A stretch of 6,678 nt of DNA from Bacteroidales bacterium (lineage in GTDB: Bacteria; Bacteroidota; Bacteroidia; Bacteroidales; WCHB1-69): contig DUOL01000210.1 in assembly GCA_012838875.1 (NCBI GenBank), forward strand, positions 1 through 6,678. The letters run 5' to 3'. The notes beneath the pieces are model-generated. The model saw nothing but the letters and a program-made list of their open reading frames with translations, was not told the origin of the DNA and did not search any database. Positions 1 to 5,725 of the stretch are shown in pieces (position 1 is the stretch's first letter; every line of letters starts with the position of its first letter). Made by a program: the position numbers and the translations under genes.

Positions 1-120
1 GACGCTGCCGCAAAAAAGCGACCAGCGGAAGCTCTTTTTGCGGCTTTGCGACCCCACGTTGCCCGCCCGCGTACTTGCAGCCGTACGCCGACCCCGAGCG
101 TAGCGAGGGGACACGCCCAA
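1..120. repeat. GC-rich intergenic element with three inverted repeats
   Basis: This non-coding stretch lies just past the 3' end of the HAD phosphatase gene and is cut by the left edge. I count 79 G or C in 120 bases (about 66%), against visibly AT-rich sequence elsewhere. It holds three inverted repeats. Positions 7-16 pair with 35-44 (GCCGCAAAAA/TTTTTGCGGC), extended by 17-19 with 31-33 past a bulged base. Positions 69-74 pair with 83-88 (GCGTAC/GTACGC). Positions 92-95 pair with 107-110 around a GAGCG-T-AGCGA core. An A-rich run at 119-130 separates it from the gene. I infer a dispersed intergenic repeat that may also end or protect the leftward transcript. No hairpin has the usual downstream U-run, so a classical intrinsic terminator is not supported. 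All three plus frames are open across most of it, which is expected from its base composition and does not show a gene. Confidence 0.55.
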
Positions 121-138
121 AAGAAAAAAATAAATAGA

Positions 139-783
139 TTAATAATTCAATAACTCATCGGGAGTTTCAATAATTGCATCTGCTCCGTATTGCAACAACT
201 CCTCTTTTGGACGAAAACCCCACAGAACGCCAATAGTAAAGAGTTCGGCATTTTTGCCCGTCTGCATATCCACAGAGGTATCGCCGATATAAATAGCTTC
301 GGATTTGTCGGTTTTGGTCTGCTCTAAAATTTCATAAATAATGTAGGGATTCGGCTTTACCGGTTTTCCCGGTCGTTGCCCAATCGCGGCATTGAAATGA
401 ATGGTAGGGAAATAATATTCGAGAAGCGGCGCAACTAACGGATGAGCTTTATTGGTCGCCACCGCTATTTGCACATTTCTTGCTTGCAATTTCTCCAAAA
501 CGGGAATTAATCCGTGATAAGGACCTGTCTTGTTTGTTTTATTCAAATCGTAATGTTTCCTAAAAGCCGCTTCAACCGCATCCACTTGTTTAACATCTTT
601 CATAACCTCTTGAGGTATAGCACGTTCTATCAACTTCCTTATACCGTCTCCCACAAAATATTTATACTTTTCGATTTCATGAATCGGATAATTATTTTGT
701 TGTAATACATGGTTACAGCTATCGCCTAAATCGTCTATCGTATCTAAAAGTGTTCCGTCTAAATCAAAAATCGCTAATTTCAT
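139..783 (-). CDS. HAD-superfamily phosphatase, phosphoglycolate phosphatase-like (Gph type)
   Basis: This 214-residue cytoplasmic protein is a HAD subfamily IA hydrolase. Motif I is DLDGT near the N-terminus, with nucleophile D7 and general acid/base D9. Motif II is the VATN segment, with T110. Motif III is probably K143 in the KPNP segment. Motif IV is GDTSVD, with the Mg-binding residues D168 and D172. The helical cap lies between motifs I and II, roughly residues 15-90. Family members dephosphorylate small phosphoesters such as 2-phosphoglycolate, the product of oxidative or repair damage. Related members act on pyrophosphate or nucleotides, so the substrate cannot be fixed from sequence. 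There is no signal peptide. The ATG at 783-781 starts 4 bp after the TGA of the upstream TPR/PD40 gene, so it is probably the last gene of a leftward operon. The family call is very secure; the Gph substrate is only likely. Confidence 0.9.
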   Translation of the reverse strand: MKLAIFDLDGTLLDTIDDLGDSCNHVLQQNNYPIHEIEKYKYFVGDGIRKLIERAIPQEVMKDVKQVDAVEAAFRKHYDLNKTNKTGPYHGLIPVLEKLQARNVQIAVATNKAHPLVAPLLEYYFPTIHFNAAIGQRPGKPVKPNPYIIYEILEQTKTDKSEAIYIGDTSVDMQTGKNAELFTIGVLWGFRPKEELLQYGADAIIETPDELLNY

Positions 784-787
784 AAAC

Positions 788-2386
788 TCAATTATTCAAA
801 TAAATAGGAATTGTGAGCTCGTTATCACTTGGCTCTCTGTCGGGCACAATATACTCAAAAGATTGAATAGGTGAATTATTGCTCCACAACTCAAAAATAT
901 AAAAACCGGGGGGAAGGACTATAGAAAACTGTTGATTATGTAAATTGGGGCGAAAAGTGCCAACATTTTTTTTACTTCCGGGCTCTTTCACTATAAGTTT
1001 ATAATCTTTCGACTGATTTATCTCCCTATTAGCCAACAAGATAGAGTCCGAACTATAAAGGGAGGCAAATAAAATATAGTACGGAGGTGTAACATCAAGA
1101 AAGGTAACTTTATAAATATCCAGCTCGCCCAATCCATTTTCTCTAAAATCGCTAACATACGCATATCGTCCTGATTTCGAGACAGATATTGTTCTGTTAT
1201 CATCCGGCGTATTGATCGGATAACCCACGTTTTCGGGCGTTGAAAAGAGAAGATTTTGTTCGTCCCATTTGCTAACAAAAAGGTCATAGCCGCCGATGCT
1301 ATTATGTCCTTGGGAGGCGAAATAGAAAGTTGTACCGTCCGGTGCGATATAAGGGAAATTATCATCATACTCGGTATTGATAATATTACCGGCATTGAAT
1401 GGATAGCTCCAATCACCGTTCGGTAATTTTTTGGAATAATATATATCAAGCCCGCCGTAGCCGCCGGGAGTATCGGAGGAGAAAAACAACCAATTACCGT
1501 CCGGGGAAATCATTGCCGCCTTTTCTCTGTTTAATGTATTAACGGTATTTCCCAGGCGTTCGGAGCGTAGGAAATTCTTCTTACTCTTCGTAGAAATAAA
1601 AATATCGTCCATTCCGTACTCATTATCCACGGCTATCAGCATGGTTTCGCCGTCTGCCGACAGACCGACAATTTCTTCAATATATGCCGAATTGATAGTA
1701 TTGGGCATTCTTTTAGCTTTGCTCCATGTTTCGCCATTAAATTCGGAGAAGTAGATATCGGCTGTTTTAAATCCGTCAATATCGGTAACGGCGGGACTAT
1801 TTTTATCCCGTTTCGTTGTAAAATAGAGTACACTTTCATTTTCGTCAATAAATGGGAAATAGTCCGGGAACGGTGTATTAATAGCTTCTCCCATATTTTG
1901 TATCGTAACGTTAACACGGAGCGGAATCAAATTCTTAGCATTTTCGCACATTTCTATAAGACGCTTGGCGGGCAGGTCATCGCCATCTTCTTTTCCTCCT
2001 TTTGAGATAAAGGTATTAAAACTTTCTATAGCTTTATCAAAATTATAGGTCAGCAAATAGGCTCTTCCCAGGTCGTAGTGCAAATAGGGGTCATTATTCT
2101 TATTTTGGATAGCTCTTTGCAAATGTTCGACCGCTTTTTTCTTGTCAATATTAGTAACGAGGTAGGCATAACCGATAAAAGCGTTATACTCTTTATTATT
2201 TTTATTAATTTTCAGAAGTTCGTTAAAGTGTCTAATTGCTTCCTGCATATTTCCTGACATAAAAACTTCCCGTGCTTTTTTATCATCTGTAAAAACGCTA
2301 CCCGATTGGGGATAGACAAAAAAAGTGGAAAAGAAAATTAATACGAAGGAGGCTCTAAGAAAGAGTTGTCGGTAAGATTTGGTCAT
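788..2386 (-). CDS. Exported TPR and PD40 beta-propeller protein, PorE-like but without an OmpA domain
   Basis: This 532-residue protein has an N-terminal signal sequence: basic residues K3, R6 and R11, then a hydrophobic core at about 12-25. I see no lipobox cysteine. Residues about 36-135 form roughly three TPR units. Residues about 173-427 contain five PD40 (WD40-like) repeats of the type SPDGxxLFFSS...GGxDIY, seen at about 173-194, 237-265, 288-320, 341-374 and 397-427, which probably fold as a beta-propeller. Residues about 430-532 are beta-rich and may be a carboxypeptidase-regulatory-like or Ig-like domain. TPR-PD40 order is typical of Bacteroidota envelope proteins such as the type IX secretion component PorE, but that protein ends in an OmpA peptidoglycan-binding domain that is absent here. 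It probably acts as a periplasmic or outer-membrane scaffold; the exact function is unknown. It sits 47 bp after mreB and 4 bp before the phosphatase gene, with no clear promoter of its own. Confidence 0.85.
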   Translation of the reverse strand: MTKSYRQLFLRASFVLIFFSTFFVYPQSGSVFTDDKKAREVFMSGNMQEAIRHFNELLKINKNNKEYNAFIGYAYLVTNIDKKKAVEHLQRAIQNKNNDPYLHYDLGRAYLLTYNFDKAIESFNTFISKGGKEDGDDLPAKRLIEMCENAKNLIPLRVNVTIQNMGEAINTPFPDYFPFIDENESVLYFTTKRDKNSPAVTDIDGFKTADIYFSEFNGETWSKAKRMPNTINSAYIEEIVGLSADGETMLIAVDNEYGMDDIFISTKSKKNFLRSERLGNTVNTLNREKAAMISPDGNWLFFSSDTPGGYGGLDIYYSKKLPNGDWSYPFNAGNIINTEYDDNFPYIAPDGTTFYFASQGHNSIGGYDLFVSKWDEQNLLFSTPENVGYPINTPDDNRTISVSKSGRYAYVSDFRENGLGELDIYKVTFLDVTPPYYILFASLYSSDSILLANREINQSKDYKLIVKEPGSKKNVGTFRPNLHNQQFSIVLPPGFYIFELWSNNSPIQSFEYIVPDREPSDNELTIPIYLNN

Positions 2387-2433
2387 AAAACATTAGATTA
2401 ATACAGTAAAATAACGCCACGTAATTAGAAAAA

Positions 2434-3456
2434 TTACTTAATTAGGAATGGGAACTTATCAAAATTTTTAAGGGCGATTCCGGTTCCACGAGCAACAGCT
2501 TTTAGGGGGTCATTAACCACGTGAACGTTCAATTGTGTACGTTTAGCTATTCGTTTATCGAGCCCTCGAATGAGGGAGCCTCCGCCAGCCATATAAATGC
2601 CGTTTCTATATATGTCGGCAGAAAGTTCCGGCAATGTTTCCTCAAGCGTTCTAATGACGGCTGATTCTATTTTATATATGGATTTATCCAGTGCTTGTGC
2701 AATTTCGCAATAGTTAACCATAACAGGGCGTGGGATACCTTGTAATTGGTCATGACCTACGGCTTCAAAATCTTCAGGGGGACTATCGATATCTTCTATT
2801 GCTGCTCCGACAGCAATTTTTATTTTTTCCGCCATTGCTTCGCCGACATTAATGCCATGGGTTTTACGAATACATTCGATAATCTCTTCATTAAATTCAT
2901 CTCCGCCTGTTTTGATAGATTTACTTGTTACGATTCCGCCGAGAGAAATCACTGCAATTTCGGTTGTTCCGCCGCCGATATCGATAATCATATTTCCGTT
3001 AGCATCCAACACATCGATACCACTTCCTATTGCTGCTGCCATTGGTTCATGGATTAATCTAACTTCCTTAGCGCCGGACTGTTCAGCCGAGTCACGCACG
3101 GCACGTTCTTCCACTTCTGTAATACAAGAGGGAATACAAATGACCATTTTCAAAGCCGGTGGGAAGAAATAGCCGCGTGTTCCCGCCATTTTTATAAACT
3201 CGCGGAGCATGAGTTCGGTAGACTTAAAATCCGCTATAACTCCATCACGTAACGGTCGTATAGTCTTAACATTTTCATGGGTCTTACCATGCATCATTAA
3301 TGCATGTTTTCCAACTGCTAAAACCTCGTTTGTATCACGTTGTATAGCAATAATAGAAGGCTCATCAACAACAACTTTATCGTTATATAAAATAACCGTA
3401 TTTGCTGTTCCTAAATCTATTGCTATCTCCTTAGTGAAAAGTGAAAACAATCCCAT
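2434..3456 (-). CDS. mreB: Rod shape-determining protein MreB (bacterial actin)
   Basis: MreB polymerises on ATP beneath the inner membrane and guides peptidoglycan synthesis during cell elongation. With the start at 3456 the protein has 340 residues, a normal length. Actin-fold signatures appear in order: phosphate-1 loop IDLGTANT (about 13-20), the IHEPMAAAIG segment (about 136-144, with E137), phosphate-2 loop DIGGGTTE (159-166), GGDEFN (194-199), and the adenosine segment MAGGGSLIRG (299-308). The first residues, MGLFSLFTKE, suit the short amphipathic membrane anchor of MreB. The same frame has an earlier ATG at 3486-3484, but a TATCTTTG promoter box at 3483-3476 lies between the two. A transcript from that promoter would not contain the earlier codon, so I chose 3456. 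It is the first gene of the leftward unit, 47 bp from the TPR/PD40 gene. mreC, its usual downstream partner, is absent at this position. Confidence 0.97.
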   Translation of the reverse strand: MGLFSLFTKEIAIDLGTANTVILYNDKVVVDEPSIIAIQRDTNEVLAVGKHALMMHGKTHENVKTIRPLRDGVIADFKSTELMLREFIKMAGTRGYFFPPALKMVICIPSCITEVEERAVRDSAEQSGAKEVRLIHEPMAAAIGSGIDVLDANGNMIIDIGGGTTEIAVISLGGIVTSKSIKTGGDEFNEEIIECIRKTHGINVGEAMAEKIKIAVGAAIEDIDSPPEDFEAVGHDQLQGIPRPVMVNYCEIAQALDKSIYKIESAVIRTLEETLPELSADIYRNGIYMAGGGSLIRGLDKRIAKRTQLNVHVVNDPLKAVARGTGIALKNFDKFPFLIK

Positions 3457-3475
3457 TTTTTTAATATTAATTTTG

Positions 3476-3483
3476 CAAAGATA
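3476..3483 (-). promoter_or_regulatory. Bacteroidota-type -7 promoter box for mreB operon
   Basis: Read on the minus strand the bases are TATCTTTG followed by C, matching the TAnnTTTG -7 consensus of the Bacteroidota primary sigma factor. A transcript would start near 3470, giving a leader of roughly 14 bases before the chosen mreB ATG. The -33 element is weak: only GTTA at 3506-3503, 19 bp upstream, is near the expected place. Confidence 0.65.
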
Positions 3484-3563
3484 CAAAATAGTTTTTTAAA
3501 TTTAACCGTTCTTTCGTTATAAAAAGAAGAAAATTAAAAAGAAAAATTATCATTACTTTTGAT

Positions 3564-3571
3564 TATATTTG
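3564..3571 (+). promoter_or_regulatory. Bacteroidota-type -7 promoter box for the riboflavin kinase/LRR unit
   Basis: TATATTTG followed by C matches TAnnTTTG exactly. A start near 3577 would leave a leader of about 20 bases before the ATG at 3597. No TTTG-like -33 element is visible 19-21 bp upstream, where the sequence is only A-rich. It is divergent from the mreB box, with about 80 bp of AT-rich DNA between them. Confidence 0.6.
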
Positions 3572-3596
3572 CAATAGTAATTTTTCAATAGCTAAA

Positions 3597-3983
3597 ATGT
3601 TGAAAATGGAAACGAATCAATGGTATATCGGGAAAGTAATACGTGGAAATAACAACGGGCGAAAGTTCGGATTTCCCACGATTAACATTGAACTTACAAA
3701 CAACAATTTTGCTTTAAGTACAGGGGTTTACGCAGCCGAAGTCCGTATAAATGACGAACATTTTCGGGGGATGCTCTACGTAGGGAAACGTCGCACGCTT
3801 AACTTGAATGAACTTTCCATTGAAATTAACATCTTTGATTTTGACAGAGATATTTACGATAAAGAGATATCATTTCTTCCGCTAAAAAAGTTTTTTGACG
3901 AACAAAAATTTAATAGCGTAGAGGAACTGATTGAGCATATTAAGTATTATAAAAAAACAATTTTAACCTATTTCAATGAATAA
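3597..3983 (+). CDS. Stand-alone riboflavin kinase (RFK) domain protein
   Basis: This 128-residue cytoplasmic protein matches the flavokinase domain that phosphorylates riboflavin to FMN. The N-terminal glycine-rich segment reads GKVIRGNNNGRKFGFPTIN (about 12-30) and contains the ATP/Mg motif PTxN with T28 and N30. The segment SIEINIFDFDRDIYDKE (74-90) carries the likely catalytic base E76. The C-terminal helix contains DEQKFNSVEELIEHI (101-115). Bacterial RibF is normally bifunctional, about 300 residues, with an FAD synthetase domain first; that half is missing here and cannot be found upstream, so this is a complete single-domain form and not a visible truncation. Where most relatives have Arg just before DEQKF, this one has F100. 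Start could be 3597 or the ATG at 3606; both keep the whole domain. The last 8 bases overlap the LRR gene. The domain call is firm, activity slightly less so. Confidence 0.87.
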   Translation: MLKMETNQWYIGKVIRGNNNGRKFGFPTINIELTNNNFALSTGVYAAEVRINDEHFRGMLYVGKRRTLNLNELSIEINIFDFDRDIYDKEISFLPLKKFFDEQKFNSVEELIEHIKYYKKTILTYFNE

Positions 3984-4587
3984 ATTTTTTCTTTTTTCCC
4001 TAATAATTTATTTTTCGACCTATTCGATTTATGGACAAGAATATCAATACAAGGAGTTGACCGATGAAAAAGTTTACTCTTCCATAGAGGAGGCTCTTTT
4101 GGAACCGGAAAATGTTTTCCGACTGAAATTAAAAAGATGTAAGAAATGCGACTCTTTGCCGGAAGAGATTTTTCAGCTCACACAACTACAAGAATTAACG
4201 GTCAGCAAATTAAAATTAAAAAAGATAAATAGCAACATTTCGCAACTCAAAAATTTAAAATATTTAAACATTAGTCGAAATAAGTTAACTTCACTGCCCG
4301 AGACAATAGGAAATCTCACTGAGCTTTGTACGCTCATCATTAATAGAAATAAAATTACAGAATTACCGAGTTCAATTAGCAACTTAAAGAAACTTACATT
4401 AATAGACGCGTGGGATAATCCGCTTTATGTTTTGCCTCCTTCCATCATTGAACTTGCCCCGACTCTTAAAGAAATTGACTTACGACAAGTCCCGCTTCGT
4501 GATACGGAATTAGAGGAGATGGAGCGACTTTTACCAAACACGAAAATCAAATATACGTCAATTTGCGAGTGTCAGGACAATAGATAA
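3976..4587 (+). CDS. Secreted leucine-rich-repeat protein
   Basis: This 203-residue protein has a signal peptide of about 20 residues (hydrophobic core in 4-18, probable cut after YSIYG, giving Q21). There is no cysteine at the cleavage site, so it is probably a soluble exported protein and not a lipoprotein. From about 60 to 155 there are four to five repeats of about 23 residues of the form LPxxIxxLxxLxxLxxxxNxL, a curved protein-binding LRR fold. The region before them (about 35-58) looks like an N-terminal cap. Two cysteine pairs stand out: C55-x2-C58 in the cap and C197-x-C199 at the very end; they may form disulfides or bind a metal, which is inference. The ATG lies within the last codons of the riboflavin kinase gene, so translation is probably coupled. 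Partner and function are unknown. Confidence 0.85.
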   Translation: MNKFFLFSLIIYFSTYSIYGQEYQYKELTDEKVYSSIEEALLEPENVFRLKLKRCKKCDSLPEEIFQLTQLQELTVSKLKLKKINSNISQLKNLKYLNISRNKLTSLPETIGNLTELCTLIINRNKITELPSSISNLKKLTLIDAWDNPLYVLPPSIIELAPTLKEIDLRQVPLRDTELEEMERLLPNTKIKYTSICECQDNR

Positions 4588-4742
4588 ACAGCTCTTTTTT
4601 TAATGGAGTAATAGATTTATTTTATTAAAAATAGATTGTTTATATTTTTTTGGAATTTTCATTAACTTCTATTCACTTCTCTCATAACTTTGTAAGTTAA
4701 ATTATAAGTGGTTTCATAATTCATTTTAAAAGCCAATAAATC
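4588..4742. other. AT-rich intergenic region between LRR and OmpA-family genes
   Basis: This 155-bp gap is strongly AT-rich. It has a T-run at 4594-4601 shortly after the LRR stop codon but no convincing GC-rich stem before it, so no intrinsic terminator is supported. The heptamer ATAGATT occurs twice, at 4611 and 4631, exactly 20 bp apart, which may be chance in such sequence. The promoter of the next gene is near its right end. Confidence 0.5.
4685..4692 (+). promoter_or_regulatory. Bacteroidota-type -7 promoter box for the OmpA-family lipoprotein gene
   Basis: TAACTTTG matches the TAnnTTTG -7 consensus. Transcription would begin near 4699, leaving an A/T-rich leader of about 44 bases. No good -33 TTTG is present at 19-21 bp; the nearest TTTG (4649-4652) is 32 bp away, too far for a standard promoter. 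Confidence 0.6.
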
Positions 4743-5708
4743 ATGAAAAAAACAATTATTTGGTTATCGGTTATAACAATTCTTCTCAGTTTTTCGAGTT
4801 GTGTTACGAAGCAAAAATATCAGGAATTAGAGTCGCAATATAAAAATTGCAGTGAGAATTTAGCGCAAACTACGGGCGAAAAGATTGATTTTGAGAACTA
4901 TTCTAAAGAACTAAAACAAGAAGTAGGACAATTAAAACAAAAAGTCGACCAATTAGTTAAAGATACGCTTTCACTAAGTAGGAAACTTAGACAATCTGAA
5001 AGAGATTATGCTAAAGCTCGCAGAGATTATGACGAGTTAATGAGTGATTTTGGAGAATTAAATCTCTCAAACAGCTCTCAAATAAAGACTCTTTTAGAAG
5101 ACATTGACAAAATACGTCAGCAGTTAAACGAGCGAGAAGAAGAATTGAACAAAAAAAGTGCCGAGCTTGCTGAAAAAGGGAAACGTCTTGATGAGTTACA
5201 AGCTATTCTTGACCAAAAAGACAACGAGGTTCGTCAACTGAAAGAGAAAGTTGCTAATGCTTTAAAAGGGTTTGAAGAGCATGGCTTGAACGTGTACGAA
5301 AAAAATGGAAAAGTTTACGTATCTATGGAGGATAAACTTCTCTTTGCCTCCGGGAAATGGGACGTACAATCAGAAGGAGAGAGAGCCATTCGTGAATTGG
5401 CTCAAATATTGGAAAGTGATACGACTATTAATGTTTTGATTGAAGGTCACACGGATAACGTTCCGTACAAAGGGGTTAGTCAAATTAAAGACAATTGGGA
5501 TTTAAGCGTTATGCGTGCAACATCTGTTGTTAAGGTACTTCTTAATAGCGGAGATATTGCTCCTGTAAGAATTTCTGCTTCGGGTCGCGGCGAATATTTT
5601 CCCATTGATGCTAACGATACCCCGGAAGCAAGAGCAAAAAATAGACGAACGGAAATCATCTTAACGCCTAAGTTAGACGAACTTTTCAAAATTATCGAAT
5701 CGCACTGA
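4743..5708 (+). CDS. OmpA-family lipoprotein with long coiled coil and peptidoglycan-binding domain
   Basis: This 321-residue protein starts with a lipoprotein signal: basic K2-K3, a hydrophobic core, then LSFSSC with the lipidated C20. Residues about 25-175 are rich in K, E, Q and heptad-spaced leucines (for example 125-175), predicting a long coiled coil that would reach across the periplasm. Residues about 190-310 form an OmpA C-terminal domain: a short beta segment with FASGKWDV (201-208), GHTDNVP (235-241), NWDLSVMRA (251-259), SASGRGE (278-284) and NRRTEI (300-305). D238 and R258 align with the Asp and Arg that hold diaminopimelate in known OmpA domains, so peptidoglycan binding is expected. 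It resembles the Pal/OmpA type that tethers outer membrane to cell wall; there is no beta-barrel. It has its own promoter box and is 17 bp before mutY. Unlike canonical Pal, no tol genes are adjacent, so I give no symbol. Confidence 0.92.
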   Translation: MKKTIIWLSVITILLSFSSCVTKQKYQELESQYKNCSENLAQTTGEKIDFENYSKELKQEVGQLKQKVDQLVKDTLSLSRKLRQSERDYAKARRDYDELMSDFGELNLSNSSQIKTLLEDIDKIRQQLNEREEELNKKSAELAEKGKRLDELQAILDQKDNEVRQLKEKVANALKGFEEHGLNVYEKNGKVYVSMEDKLLFASGKWDVQSEGERAIRELAQILESDTTINVLIEGHTDNVPYKGVSQIKDNWDLSVMRATSVVKVLLNSGDIAPVRISASGRGEYFPIDANDTPEARAKNRRTEIILTPKLDELFKIIESH

Positions 5709-5725
5709 TAGATAACTACCTATGA

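Noticed and set aside
7..44. Intrinsic terminator for the leftward operon
   Set aside because: The stem is strong, but the G/C pairs are outermost and the A/T run lies inside the stem, with no U-run following in the leftward direction.
1..153. Plus-strand frame open from the left edge to a TAA at 151-153, possibly the end of a gene
   Set aside because: All three plus frames are open over most of this GC-rich stretch. The translation is low-complexity (A, R, P, K) with no domain, and it would run into the phosphatase stop on the opposite strand. A gene end cannot be fully excluded because the window cuts it.
1018..1917. Open frames of 143 and 93 codons on the minus strand in another frame
   Set aside because: Both sit inside the TPR/PD40 gene, whose own frame carries clear PD40 repeats.
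2421..2437. Small inverted repeat GTAATT/AATTAC at the mreB stop codon as a terminator
   Set aside because: Only six A/T-rich pairs with a five-base loop. It is too weak, and the next gene seems to depend on read-through.
2746..3499. Three plus-strand open frames of 96 to 106 codons
   Set aside because: They are antisense to mreB, which is unmistakable. Cysteine- and serine-rich translations here are typical of reverse-strand shadows.
4594..4601. T-run after the LRR gene as a terminator tail
   Set aside because: No GC-rich inverted repeat precedes it.
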